DNA from: Desertibaculum subflavum
Lineage (GTDB): Bacteria > Pseudomonadota > Alphaproteobacteria > Ferrovibrionales > Ferrovibrionaceae
Assembly (NCBI GenBank): GCA_003576705.1
Contig: QOZS01000002.1
Coordinates: 120,458 to 184,457 of the forward strand
DNA length: 64,000 nt
Reading direction: 5' to 3'
Shown: positions 8,800 through 17,629 of the stretch, in pieces
How the letters are laid out: the number at the start of each line of letters is the position of its first letter
Numbering within the stretch: position 1 is the stretch's first letter
Made by a program: the position numbers and the translations under genes
The notes under the pieces: model-generated
Databases searched by the model: none
Told to the model about the DNA's origin: nothing
The model's input: only the letters and a program-made list of their open reading frames with translations

Positions 8800-11201
8800 G
8801 CACTTCCTCCCGACCCTTTGGCTCGTTCGACCAACAATGACGCCGCGGCGTTCATGATCGCCTCGGCATCGATCCCGTAATGTCGGAACAGGTCCGGCAG
8901 GTCGCCGGACTGGCCGAAATGCTCGACGCCCAGCGAGCGCACGCGATGCCCGCGCACCGCGCCGAGCCAGGCGAGCGTCGCCGGATGCCCGTCCAGCACA
9001 GTGACGATGCCGGCGTCCGCCGCAAGCGGCGCCAGCAGGCGATCGATCGGTGAACGCGCGCCCGCATTGCCGTGCTCGCGCGCCCGCGCCGCCGCGGTCC
9101 AGGCGGCGTTCAAGCGGTCTGCCGAGGTGACGGCGAGCAGGCCGATCCCCGGCATTTCCTCGGCCAGCTCGTCGAACGCGGCCAGCGCCTCCGGAGCGAT
9201 GGCCCCGGCATAGGCGATGGCGAGCTCGGCACCGGGCCCGGGCTCGCGGAGCCAGTAGCCGCCGGCGATGACGCCGTTGCGCAGAGCCTCGTCCATCGTA
9301 CGGCGCGGCTGGTCGATCGTGCGCGTGGAGAGGCGAAGGTAGACGGAGCCGCCCTCCATATCGCGCAGCCATTCGATCGGCGAAGTCCCTTCGCCGGAGC
9401 GCTGCATATAGTCGAAAGACCAGGTCATGATCGCCGCCAGCTCGTCGGCGAAGGCCGGCTCGAAGGCGGCAATGCCGTCCTGCGCCATGCCGATCAGCGG
9501 CGTGCCGATCGACTGGTGCGCACCGCCTTCCGGCGCCAATGCAAGGCCCGAGGGTGTCCCCACCACCATGAAGCGCGCATCGACATAGCAAGCGTAGTTC
9601 AGCGCATCGAGGCCGCGCGCGACGAACGGATCGTAGAGCGTGCCGACCGGCAGCAGCCGGGCGCCGAAATGCTGTTCCGACAGGCCGAGCGCGGCGAGCA
9701 GCAGGAAAAGGTTGTTCTCGGCGATGCCGAGCTCGATATGCTGACCCTTCGGTCCCTTGGCCCAGCGGAACGGCGAGGCCACTGCCTCCTCCCGGAACAG
9801 GTCCGGCTGCTCGATCCGGTGGAACACGCCGCGCTGGTTGACCCAGCCGCCGAGATTGGTCGAGACGGTGACATCCGGCGAGGTGGTGACGACGCGCCTG
9901 GCCAGCTCGTCGTCGCGCCGCGCGAGATCGTTGAGGATGCGGCCGAAGGCCTCCTGCGTCGATTGCTTCTCCTGCGCCGGCGCCGGCAGGGCCGCGAACG
10001 GCATCACAGGCCCGCGCCTTGCCGGCTTGGGCCGGCGGTTGAAGGGGACGGCATCGAGAAAGGCGCGCAGCTCCTCCGCCGGCAGCTCGAGGCCCGCGAA
10101 GGGGTCCCATTCGCTGCCCTCGGGCACGCGCTGGGCCGCGCGGAACGCCGCCATCTGCTCCCTGGTCATCAGGCCGGCATGGTTGTCCTTGTGGCCGGCG
10201 AGCGGCAGGCCATGGCCCTTGATCGTGTAGGCGACGAAGCAATGCGGCCGGTCGTCCTTCACGCCGTGGAACGCCTCCAGCAGGGTCGGCAGGTCGTGAC
10301 CGCCGAGATTGGTCATCAGCCGGTGCAGCGCCGGATCGTCATGCCCGTCGAGCAGTTCCTTGAGTCCTGACGTACCGCCAAGGTCGCGCTGCAGATGCTC
10401 GCGCCACGCCGCCCCACCCTTGAAGGTCAGCGCCGAGTAGAGCTGATTCGGGCAATCGTCGATCCATTGCCGGAGCGCCCCGCCGGCCGGCCCCTCGAAG
10501 GCGTGCTGCAGCAGCTTGCCGTATTTGATGTTGACCACCTGCCAGCCGACATTCTGGAAGAAGGTCTGGATGCGTTGGAACAGGTCGTCGCTGACCACGC
10601 CGTCCAGGCTGTGGCGGTTGTAGTCGATGACCCACCAGAGATTCCGGACGTCCTGCTTCCAGCCTTCCAGCAGCGCCTCGAAGATATTGCCTTCGTCCAG
10701 CTCGGCATCGCCGACGATGGCGACGAGGCGGCCCTGCGTGCGTGCCTCCGGCGCCAGCCCCTGCAGGCGCACATAGTCGCGCACCAGCGCCGCGAACAAG
10801 GTGGCGCCGACGCCGAGGCCGACCGAGCCGGTCGACCAGTCGACATCGTCCCTGTCCTTGGTGCGCGACGGATAGGATTGCGCGCCGCCGAAGCCGCGGA
10901 ACCGTTCCAGCGCTTCGCGGCCCTGCCGGCCGAGCAGATACTGGATCGCGTGGAAGACCGGCGAGGCATGCGGCTTCACCGCCACCCGGTCGTCCGGCCC
11001 CAAGACGTCGAGATAAAGCGCCGACATCAAGGTGGCGGCCGAGGCGCAGGAGGATTGATGCCCGCCGACCTTGATACCGTCGCGGCTCGGCCGCACGTGG
11101 TTGGCGTTGTGAATCGTCCAGCAGGCGAGCCAGAGCACCTTGCGCTCCAGCTCGCTCAGCACGCCTGTGATATTGCCGCCGCGCGGCGAGGGCGCGTCCA
11201 T
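8796..11201 (-). CDS. ThDP-dependent 2-oxoacid dehydrogenase E1 / transketolase-like protein
   Basis: An 801-residue thiamine-diphosphate enzyme with the single-chain architecture of homodimeric E1 (AceE) and transketolase. The N-terminal ThDP domain has the phosphate motif VGDAELDEGN followed by WWVIDYNRHSLDG. A central pyrimidine domain follows (ELGIAENNLFLLLAALGLS, with the catalytic Glu expected in the GIAENN region), then a C-terminal transketolase-like domain. The early segment NHVRPSRDGIKVGGHQSSCAS and KGHGLPLAGHKDNHAGLM resemble AceE more than transketolase. No E2 or E3 partner gene is in the window. It starts 64 bp from the divergent SDR gene, with GGAGG upstream of its ATG, and is coupled to the MBL-fold gene. 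Confidence 0.8.
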   Translation of the reverse strand: MDAPSPRGGNITGVLSELERKVLWLACWTIHNANHVRPSRDGIKVGGHQSSCASAATLMSALYLDVLGPDDRVAVKPHASPVFHAIQYLLGRQGREALERFRGFGGAQSYPSRTKDRDDVDWSTGSVGLGVGATLFAALVRDYVRLQGLAPEARTQGRLVAIVGDAELDEGNIFEALLEGWKQDVRNLWWVIDYNRHSLDGVVSDDLFQRIQTFFQNVGWQVVNIKYGKLLQHAFEGPAGGALRQWIDDCPNQLYSALTFKGGAAWREHLQRDLGGTSGLKELLDGHDDPALHRLMTNLGGHDLPTLLEAFHGVKDDRPHCFVAYTIKGHGLPLAGHKDNHAGLMTREQMAAFRAAQRVPEGSEWDPFAGLELPAEELRAFLDAVPFNRRPKPARRGPVMPFAALPAPAQEKQSTQEAFGRILNDLARRDDELARRVVTTSPDVTVSTNLGGWVNQRGVFHRIEQPDLFREEAVASPFRWAKGPKGQHIELGIAENNLFLLLAALGLSEQHFGARLLPVGTLYDPFVARGLDALNYACYVDARFMVVGTPSGLALAPEGGAHQSIGTPLIGMAQDGIAAFEPAFADELAAIMTWSFDYMQRSGEGTSPIEWLRDMEGGSVYLRLSTRTIDQPRRTMDEALRNGVIAGGYWLREPGPGAELAIAYAGAIAPEALAAFDELAEEMPGIGLLAVTSADRLNAAWTAAARAREHGNAGARSPIDRLLAPLAADAGIVTVLDGHPATLAWLGAVRGHRVRSLGVEHFGQSGDLPDLFRHYGIDAEAIMNAAASLLVERAKGSGGSA

Positions 11202-11265
11202 CGAAAATCCTCCTTGCGGAAACCTATGCTAGCCTGACCGGAAACAGAATGCCCTTGGAGGAAGC

Positions 11266-12117
11266 GTGTTCCAGGCAGGCCTGCTGGCCGGCAAGCGCAT
11301 ATTGATCACCGGCGGCGGCACCGGCCTCGGCAAGTCGATCGGCCGGCGCTATGCCGAGCTCGGTGCCGAGCTGGTCATCTGCGGCCGCAGGCTTGAAGTC
11401 CTGGAGGCCACCGCCGCCGAGATACACAAGGAATACGGCGCCAAGGTCACGCCCATATCCTGCGACGTGCGCGATCCCGAGGCGGTCGAAGCGATGCTGG
11501 ATCGGATCTGGGCCGACCGGGCGCTCGACGTGCTGGTCAACAACGCGGCCGGCAATTTCATCGCCCAGACGCACAAGCTGTCGCACCGCGCCATCGATTC
11601 CGTGCTCGGCATCGTGCTGCACGGCGCCGCCTATTGCACCATCGGCTGCGGCCGGCGCTGGATCGAGGAAGGCCAGCCCGGCACGGTGCTCAACATCCTG
11701 ACATTGTCGGCGCTGACCGGCGCGCCGTTCACGGTGCCCTCAGCCATGGCCAAGGCGGGACTGGTCGCGATGATCAAGAGCCTAGCCGTCGAATGGGGGC
11801 CGAAGGGCATCCGCCTGGTCGGCGTGGCGCCCGGCCCCTTCCCGACCGAGGGCGCCTGGAGCCGGCTCCGCCCCGAAGGCGCCGGCCGCAAGCCTGCCGA
11901 GGCCGCGATCCCGCTGGGCCGCGTCGGCCGGCATGAGGAGCTGGCCGATCTCTGCGCCTATCTGGTCTCGGACAAGGCCGGCTTCATCACCGGCGAGATC
12001 ATCGCCATCGACGGCGGCAAGCAGCATACCGGCGGCGGCGGTGTCGGCACGACGGAGATGTTGAGTTGGACCGATGCCGATTGGGACCGCATCCGCCCGG
12101 CGAAGAAGAACAGTTGA
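11266..12117 (+). CDS. SDR-family oxidoreductase, 2,4-dienoyl-CoA reductase-like
   Basis: A 283-residue short-chain dehydrogenase. The nucleotide motif TGGGTGLGKSIG lies near residue 15 and NNAAGNF near 92. The active-site segment reads FTVPSAMAKAG instead of the usual YxxxK spacing, and the tail has RLGVG-like IPLGRVGRHEELADL and IDGGKQ. This pattern, with Ser/Lys kept but no Tyr four residues before the Lys, matches 2,4-dienoyl-CoA reductases rather than classical SDRs. The start is GTG 11266 behind TTGGAGGAAGC. It is the first gene of a four-gene plus-strand operon with enoyl-CoA hydratase and CoA-transferase genes, consistent with handling unsaturated acyl-CoA. Confidence 0.85.
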   Translation: MFQAGLLAGKRILITGGGTGLGKSIGRRYAELGAELVICGRRLEVLEATAAEIHKEYGAKVTPISCDVRDPEAVEAMLDRIWADRALDVLVNNAAGNFIAQTHKLSHRAIDSVLGIVLHGAAYCTIGCGRRWIEEGQPGTVLNILTLSALTGAPFTVPSAMAKAGLVAMIKSLAVEWGPKGIRLVGVAPGPFPTEGAWSRLRPEGAGRKPAEAAIPLGRVGRHEELADLCAYLVSDKAGFITGEIIAIDGGKQHTGGGGVGTTEMLSWTDADWDRIRPAKKNS

Positions 12118-12133
12118 GCCTGAGGATACGTCC

Positions 12134-12952
12134 ATGAACTTCCAGGAAATGCTCTACGACGTCGCCGATGGCGTCGCCACCATCACCTTCAACCGGCCGG
12201 ACAAGCTGAACGCCTGGACGGTGCAGATGCAGCACGAGCTGAAGGACGCGCTGAAGCTCGCGACCGATGACGAGGCGGTGCGCGCCATCGTCATCACCGG
12301 CGCCGGCAAGGGCTTCTGCTCCGGCGCCGACATGGCCCGGCTGCAGGCCTCCTCCACCGGCGAAAAATCGGCCATGCAGCAGCCGCCGCTGACCCCGCCG
12401 GGCGACGGGCTGGAAGCCAATTTCGAGCGCCGCTACAGCTACATGCTGCGCGTGCCGAAGCCGGTGATCGCGGCGATCAACGGCGCCTGCGCCGGCGTCG
12501 GCTTCGTCATCCCGCTCTATTGCGACCTGCGCTACATGGCCGACGGCGCCCGCATCGGCACCGTCTTCGTGCGCCGCGGCATGGTGGCGGAACACGGCAT
12601 GGCCTGGATGCTGCCGCGGCTGATCGGCACCGCCAACGCGCTCGACCTCTTGTTCTCCGGCCGGATGATCGAGGCGCGGGAGGCGAAAGCGATCGGCCTG
12701 GTCAACGACGTGCTGCCTATGGAAGGCTTCCTCCCCGCCGTGCAGGCGAAGGCGCGCGATCTCGCGACGCTCTCCTCGCCCCGCGCCATGCGCATCATCA
12801 AGCGCCAGGTCTACGACGCCTGTTTCCAGAGCCTGGCGGAAGCGACCGCGGTCGCCGATGCCGAGATCGTCAAGTGCCGCGGCACCGAGGATTTCAAGGA
12901 AGGCGTCGCGCATTTCATGGAGAAGCGCCCGCCGCGCTTCACCGGGCGTTGA
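12134..12952 (+). CDS. Enoyl-CoA hydratase/isomerase family protein
   Basis: A 272-residue crotonase-fold protein. It shows VATITFNRPDKLNAW at the N-terminus, the first oxyanion-hole segment GAGKGFCSGADMARL near residue 58, the second AINGACAGVGF near 118, and MVAEHGMAWMLPRLIG carrying a candidate catalytic Glu near 152. The family adds water to, or isomerises, enoyl-CoA. ATG 12134 was chosen over the longer frame because it lies just behind a GAGG-containing leader and starts the family domain directly. It sits 16 bp after the SDR gene and one base before the CoA-transferase gene. Confidence 0.9.
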   Translation: MNFQEMLYDVADGVATITFNRPDKLNAWTVQMQHELKDALKLATDDEAVRAIVITGAGKGFCSGADMARLQASSTGEKSAMQQPPLTPPGDGLEANFERRYSYMLRVPKPVIAAINGACAGVGFVIPLYCDLRYMADGARIGTVFVRRGMVAEHGMAWMLPRLIGTANALDLLFSGRMIEAREAKAIGLVNDVLPMEGFLPAVQAKARDLATLSSPRAMRIIKRQVYDACFQSLAEATAVADAEIVKCRGTEDFKEGVAHFMEKRPPRFTGR

Positions 12953-12953
12953 C

Positions 12954-14093
12954 ATGCTGCCGCTGAAAGGAATCAAGGTCGTCGAGGTGGCGCAGAATCT
13001 CGCCGGCCCCTACTGCGCGCAGATCCTGGCGCATCTCGGCGCCGATGTGATCAAGGTGGAGCGGCCCGAGGGCGGCGACGATGCGCGCCACTGGGGCCCG
13101 CCCTTCCTGGACGGCACCTCCGGCGGCTTCAACGCCGTCAACCTGAACAAGCGCTCCATCACCGTCGACCTGAAGGACAAGGCGGAGATCGAGAAGCTGC
13201 TCACGCTGATCGACCATGCCGACGTGCTGGTGCAGAACCTGCGCCCGGGCTCGATGGAGGCGCTCGGGCTTGACGCGGCGACGCTCACCGCGCGCAACCC
13301 CAGGCTCGTCTACTGCTCGCTCTGGGCGCTCGGCAGCGTCGGGCCGCTGAAGGACAAGCCGGGCTTCGAACCGATGGTGCAGGCCTTCTCCGGCCTGATG
13401 ACCCTGCAGGGCGACGAGGGCGGCAAGCCGATCCGCATGGGCACGCAAGTGCTGGACCACGGCACCGGCATGTGGGCGGCGATCGGCGTGCTCGGCGCGC
13501 TGGTGCGGCGCTCGGTGACCGGCCGCGGTGGCATCGTCGACACCTCGCTGTTCGAGACGGCGCTTGGCTGGTGGACCATGCCCTATTCCGGCTATGCGCT
13601 CTCCGGCGAGCTGCCGCAGCGCCACCCGACCGGCTCCAGCCGACTCATCGTGTTCCAGGGCTTCGACACGAAGAACGGTCCGGTCGTGGTCGCCGCCGGC
13701 AACGACCGCCTGTTCGCCAAGCTCGCCATCGCACTCGGCCGCAAGGATTGGGCCGAGGATCCGCGCTTCGCCAAGAATGCCGGGCGCTACGAGCACCGGG
13801 ACGAGATCATCCCCGAGATCGCCCGCATCATGACGACCAAGACCAAGGGCGAGTGGATCGACATCCTGGAGGCGGCCGGCGTGCCCTGCGCGCCGATCAA
13901 CACGCTGCCCGAGGTGCTGGCCGAGCCGCAGACCGAGGCCGTCGGCATGCTGATGAACGTGCCGGGCATCGACATCCGCCTGATGGGCCTGCCGATCAAG
14001 TTCGAAGGCGAGCGCCCCCAGGTGGTGCGCCGCGCGCCGAAGCTCGGCGAGCACACGGCGGAGATTCTTGGCGAGGTTTTCGCTAAGAAGTAG
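12954..14093 (+). CDS. Class III (CaiB/BaiF) CoA-transferase
   Basis: A 379-residue family III CoA-transferase, which swaps CoA between carboxylic acids through an enzyme-bound acyl anhydride. The N-terminus LKGIKVVEVAQNLAGPYC, ADVIKVERPEGGDD, NLNKRSITVDLK and NLRPGSMEALGLD are all typical. The position normally occupied by the catalytic Asp (GFD/GYD) reads GFEPMVQAFSG, so a Glu (codon GAA) is present instead. ATG 12954 follows the enoyl-CoA hydratase stop by one base, so the genes are coupled. It probably supplies or recovers CoA in the same pathway. Substrate unknown. Confidence 0.9.
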   Translation: MLPLKGIKVVEVAQNLAGPYCAQILAHLGADVIKVERPEGGDDARHWGPPFLDGTSGGFNAVNLNKRSITVDLKDKAEIEKLLTLIDHADVLVQNLRPGSMEALGLDAATLTARNPRLVYCSLWALGSVGPLKDKPGFEPMVQAFSGLMTLQGDEGGKPIRMGTQVLDHGTGMWAAIGVLGALVRRSVTGRGGIVDTSLFETALGWWTMPYSGYALSGELPQRHPTGSSRLIVFQGFDTKNGPVVVAAGNDRLFAKLAIALGRKDWAEDPRFAKNAGRYEHRDEIIPEIARIMTTKTKGEWIDILEAAGVPCAPINTLPEVLAEPQTEAVGMLMNVPGIDIRLMGLPIKFEGERPQVVRRAPKLGEHTAEILGEVFAKK

Positions 14094-14095
14094 CC

Positions 14096-14761
14096 ATGCC
14101 CTATCGTGACCCGCCGAAGCCGGGCCAACGCCGCATCGCTCTGGTGCATGCCATCCCGGTCTCGATCGATCCGATCAACCAGGCCTTCGCCGAGCATTGG
14201 CCGGAAGCCTGGGCCTTCAACCTGCTGGAGGATTCGCTGATCGCCGGCCTCGCCGAGGCCGGGGGATTCACAGCCCTGTTCAACCGCCGCCTCACCGATC
14301 TCTGCCGCTACTGCGTCGATGCCGGCGCCGACGCCATCCTGTTCACCGGCTCAGCCTTCGGCCCGGCGGTCGATGCGGCGAAGGCCAAGGTCACGGTGCC
14401 GGTGCTGAAGCCCTACGAGGCGATGATCGCGCAGGCGCTGGCTGCCGGCAGCAATCTCGGCCTGATCGCCAGCTTCCGCGGCACCTTCGCCCCGTTCAAG
14501 GCCGACGTGATGGCAGCGGCCAGGCACCCGATCGGCCTGTTCACCGAGGAGGCGACCGGCGCGCTCGAAGCACTGGAGGCCGGCGATGCCGCCACGCATG
14601 ACCGCTTGGTAGCCGAAGCCGCCGCACGCCTGCCCGCCTGCGACGCCGTCATGCTGGCGCAGTATTCGATGGCGCGCGCCGCACCGCTGGTGAAGCACCC
14701 GAAAGTGCTGACGCCGCCCGACGCGGCGGTGCTGCACCTGAAGCAGCTGCTCGGGGCGTAG
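14096..14761 (+). CDS. Aspartate/glutamate racemase-fold protein lacking both cysteines
   Basis: A 221-residue protein of the Asp/Glu/hydantoin racemase superfamily, read from ATG 14096 two bases after the CoA-transferase stop. It has the two-domain layout with LVHAIPVSIDPINQAF at the start, LFTGSAFGPAVDAAK near residue 82, and DAVMLAQYSMARAAP near 182. In true racemases a Cys stands in each of the latter two motifs. Here they read Gly and Gln, so racemisation by two-thiol chemistry is unlikely. A lyase or decarboxylase-type activity, as in arylmalonate decarboxylase relatives, or a binding role is possible. It is the last gene of the operon. Confidence 0.75.
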   Translation: MPYRDPPKPGQRRIALVHAIPVSIDPINQAFAEHWPEAWAFNLLEDSLIAGLAEAGGFTALFNRRLTDLCRYCVDAGADAILFTGSAFGPAVDAAKAKVTVPVLKPYEAMIAQALAAGSNLGLIASFRGTFAPFKADVMAAARHPIGLFTEEATGALEALEAGDAATHDRLVAEAAARLPACDAVMLAQYSMARAAPLVKHPKVLTPPDAAVLHLKQLLGA

Positions 14762-14817
14762 GCGAAGATCTTCCCCCACAGGGCGGCGGACGCCGGCCCA
14801 GCGCGCCAATGGCTTTG

Positions 14818-15258
14818 TCAGGAGCGCTTCCGATTCCCCGGTTCGGGCAACGGTTCGAACCGCCTCACATATTCGGCCGGAGTGACGATGCGGATGCCTC
14901 GCCAAGGGTCCAGGACCAGAAGATCGTCGTCGCTCGATACGATGGTCTGCGCCCCTGCAGCGAGCGCAAGTTCGAGATACTTGTTGTCCTTCGCGTCACG
15001 ACAGTCGGTCACGGATTCGGTCGGCGTGACGAATGTGGCCGCCATCGATAGCAGGCTCAGGACCGCGCCCCCGCGTCCACCAGAAAGATGCCTGGCAAAT
15101 CGGGGACGGGAGAACACCTCGCGGATCTCCGCCTCGACCACCGGCGAAAGGCATATCGTTTCATGACTGCGCGCGAGAAGCAGAGCCCGCTCGGGGATCG
15201 AATCCGCCTTCAGCAGCGCACCGACAACCGAACTCGCGTCAAAGACGACGGTCGGCAT
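14818..15258 (-). CDS. PIN-domain toxin of a type II toxin-antitoxin pair
   Basis: A 146-residue PIN-domain protein (COG1569-type), a putative Mg-dependent ribonuclease. The acidic residues expected for the active site are visible: VFDASS at residue 5, SPVVEAEIREVF near 43, and DCRDAKDNKYLE near 98 followed by SSDDDLL. ATG 15258 was chosen. A TTG at 15270 in the same frame would add four residues. The start overlaps the end of the antitoxin gene by 20 bp, the usual arrangement of such pairs. It converges on the racemase-like gene. Confidence 0.82.
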   Translation of the reverse strand: MPTVVFDASSVVGALLKADSIPERALLLARSHETICLSPVVEAEIREVFSRPRFARHLSGGRGGAVLSLLSMAATFVTPTESVTDCRDAKDNKYLELALAAGAQTIVSSDDDLLVLDPWRGIRIVTPAEYVRRFEPLPEPGNRKRS

Positions 15259-15484
15259 TGTAGGCGGCAAGCTCGGCGTCGATTTCCTTGTCGCTCAGGC
15301 CCTCAGCGCGGGCCGCAGCCTTGATCTCGGCAATCAGCGCTGCAAGCGGATCGCTCACCGGCGCCTCGGGACGCAGGAGATTGCTGACCAATTTCCCCAC
15401 CTTCTCGCGCCGCGCCTGCTCCTGCAGAGCCGCTGCAGCCTCGCGCGAGACGGGGATCTGAACCATGACGGTGTCGTTCATCAT
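15239..15484 (-). CDS. Antitoxin partner of the PIN toxin
   Basis: An 81-residue basic-then-acidic protein. The N-terminal half (VMVQIPVSREAAAALQEQARR) looks like a ribbon-helix-helix type DNA-binding start. The C-terminal half, rich in Ala and Glu (LIAEIKAAARAEGLSDKEIDAEL), would wrap the toxin. A strong ribosome-binding site, GGAGGAG, lies about 6 bases before ATG 15484; a second ATG follows directly. It precedes and overlaps the PIN gene. Autoregulation is expected for the family, but no clear operator is visible. Confidence 0.75.
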   Translation of the reverse strand: MMNDTVMVQIPVSREAAAALQEQARREKVGKLVSNLLRPEAPVSDPLAALIAEIKAAARAEGLSDKEIDAELAAYNADRRL

Positions 15485-15630
15485 CCATCTCCTCCAGCGA
15501 ATAGCCTAGCATACGGACGTGGGCAACGGCTCTAGTCGGCAACGCCTCGCAGGAAGCTACATCGGGCTTGTTGCCAGCCGCAGACGCGTTGCCATTCGGG
15601 AGTTTCGGTGCCGTGCGCTCCGCAATACGA

Positions 15631-16047
15631 TCAAGGAGCGACTCCCGTCGATCTTTCCCATCTGTCCAGGATCCTCTCCTGATCGTCGAACAGAAACAGG
15701 ACTTGGACGCCACCGTCGCCAAATCCCTTCGGGCAAAAGACGCGGCGCAGACGCACTGTTTCGATCCCCGTATAGGTGGGGTTTCGGGCTCTGACGTCGT
15801 CGGGAAGCGGAACGACAAATACATCCTTTCTCTTATCCAAGATGCCGAGATCTAGGCCCAACTCGCCCGCAGCTGATACCACTTCGCCAACAACAGCGGC
15901 TTTCTCGATCTCCGACTTAAAGCGGTCATAGGACGGGCGGCCGGTGAGATCGGCAGATGGCCTCGAAGGGCATTCCTGGGCCGCCGCGGGAAACCATCCC
16001 GACACGAGGCACGACAGCGTCAGCACAGCTACGATGATCACCCGCAT
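15631..16047 (-). CDS. Small exported protein, function unknown
   Basis: A 138-residue protein with a clear signal peptide (MRVIIVAVLTLSCLVSGWFPAAAQ, cleavage expected after AAAQ or AAA). The mature part has two cysteines (QECPSRPS and RRVFCPKGFG), which could form a disulfide, and ends with a FLFDDQERILDRWERSTG segment. No family is recognised. The longer frame above it is a shadow of manC. It lies 116 bp downstream of manC in the same direction, and that gap shows no terminator. Confidence 0.6.
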   Translation of the reverse strand: MRVIIVAVLTLSCLVSGWFPAAAQECPSRPSADLTGRPSYDRFKSEIEKAAVVGEVVSAAGELGLDLGILDKRKDVFVVPLPDDVRARNPTYTGIETVRLRRVFCPKGFGDGGVQVLFLFDDQERILDRWERSTGVAP

Positions 16048-16163
16048 CGCGGTTTCCAAACCTGGTTCAGCTCGATACCTTCTTCTACAAGACATCGCCT
16101 CGCGCACGTGAAAGACGGTTCTCCGCCTGCACATGCTTGGACCGGCGCCACATCGTTCGCATT

Positions 16164-17594
16164 TCAGCTCCGCCCGTAGGTATCGGCGAAGCGCACGATG
16201 TCGTCCTCGCCGAGATAGCCGCCGGATTGCACCTCGATCAGCTCGAGCGGGATGTGGCCTGGATTCTCCAGCCGGTGCGTCATGCCCATGGGGATGAAGG
16301 TCGACTGGTTCTCGTAGAGCAGGAAGGTCTCCTCGCCCTTGGTGACGCGGCCGGTACCGCTGACCACGATCCAGTGCTCGGCGCGATGGTGATGCATCTG
16401 CAGCGAGAGCGAGGCGCCAGGCTTGACCACGATGCGCTTGACCTGGAACCGCGCGCCTTCGCCGATGCCGCGATAGCTGCCCCAGGGCCGGTACACGGTC
16501 GGATGCTCGGCATGCTCCTTGCGGCCCATCTGCTTCAAGCGGTCGACCACGCCCTTGACGTCCTGCACGCGATCCTTGGCCGCGACCAGCACGCAATCGT
16601 CGGTCGCCACCACCACGGCCTCGTCGAGGCCGATCACGGCGGTCAGCGGGCCTTCGGAGCGGATATAGGAATTGGTGGCGTCGAACGTCACCACGTCGCC
16701 GCGCAGCACGTTGCCGGCGGGATCGCGCTCGCCGATATCCCACAGCGCCGTCCACGAGCCGACATCGCTCCAGCCGACATCGATCGGGCAGGTGGCGGCG
16801 AGCGCGGTCTTCTCCATCACGGCATAGTCGATCGATTGCGACGGCGAAGCCGCGAAGGCCTTGGGATCGAGGCGCAGGAAGTCGAGATCGCTGGAGCCCT
16901 TCGCCACCGCCTCCTTGGCCGCGGCGAGCATGGCCGGCTCGAGCCGGCCGAGCTCGGCGAGATAGGCCTTGGCGGAGAACAGAAACATGCCACTGTTCCA
17001 GGCATAGCCGCCCTCGGCGAGATAGCTCTCGGCCGTCTTCAGGTCCGGCTTCTCGACGAAGCGATCGACCGCGAAACAGCCGACGCAGCCCGGCAGCGGC
17101 GCACCGGCGCGCACATAGCCGTAGCCGGTCTCCGGCCGGTCCGGCTTGATGCCGAAGGTCACGAGCTTGCCCATCGTCGCCGCCTTGGCGGCGACTTCCA
17201 CGGCGGCGCGGAAGCCTTCGGCATCGCGGATGACATGGTCGGAGGCCATCAGCAGGACCAGCGCCTCCGGGTTTTCCTGCTGGGCGATCAGCGCGCCGGC
17301 CGCGGCGGCGGGCGCGGTGTTGCGGGCGACCGGCTCGAGAACGATATGGCCGCCGTTGATGCCGGCCTCGCGCATCTGCTCGGCGATGATGAAGCGGTGG
17401 TCCTGGTTGCAGATCAGGATCGGCGGCGCGAAGGCGGACGTGGCGACGCGCTTCAGCGTCTCCTGCAGCATGCTCTGATCGCCGGCGAGCGGCAGAAGCT
17501 GCTTCGGATAGGCCTGGCGGGAGAGCGGCCACAGCCGCGTGCCGCTGCCGCCCGCCATAACGACCGGGTGAATCCGCATCTGCCTGGACGCCAT
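16164..17594 (-). CDS. manC: Mannose-1-phosphate guanylyltransferase / mannose-6-phosphate isomerase
   Basis: A 476-residue bifunctional enzyme of the ManC/AlgA/CpsB type, which makes GDP-mannose for exopolysaccharide and glycoconjugates. The nucleotidyltransferase half begins VVMAGGSGTRLWPLSR and PKQLLPL and continues with FVEKPD. The C-terminal cupin isomerase half (after about residue 345) has YRPWGSYRGI, the metal-binding LQMHHHRAEHW, and MTHRLENPG. The length matches the fused family. A palindromic GTTAAC-containing element lies 36 bp before the start. The mannose supply fits the polyprenyl-phosphate glycosyltransferase and GT87 genes at 56537-62144. Confidence 0.95.
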   Translation of the reverse strand: MASRQMRIHPVVMAGGSGTRLWPLSRQAYPKQLLPLAGDQSMLQETLKRVATSAFAPPILICNQDHRFIIAEQMREAGINGGHIVLEPVARNTAPAAAAGALIAQQENPEALVLLMASDHVIRDAEGFRAAVEVAAKAATMGKLVTFGIKPDRPETGYGYVRAGAPLPGCVGCFAVDRFVEKPDLKTAESYLAEGGYAWNSGMFLFSAKAYLAELGRLEPAMLAAAKEAVAKGSSDLDFLRLDPKAFAASPSQSIDYAVMEKTALAATCPIDVGWSDVGSWTALWDIGERDPAGNVLRGDVVTFDATNSYIRSEGPLTAVIGLDEAVVVATDDCVLVAAKDRVQDVKGVVDRLKQMGRKEHAEHPTVYRPWGSYRGIGEGARFQVKRIVVKPGASLSLQMHHHRAEHWIVVSGTGRVTKGEETFLLYENQSTFIPMGMTHRLENPGHIPLELIEVQSGGYLGEDDIVRFADTYGRS

Positions 17595-17629
17595 ACTTGC
17601 CTCGCTCTTCCGCCGAAACGCTAGCGAAT

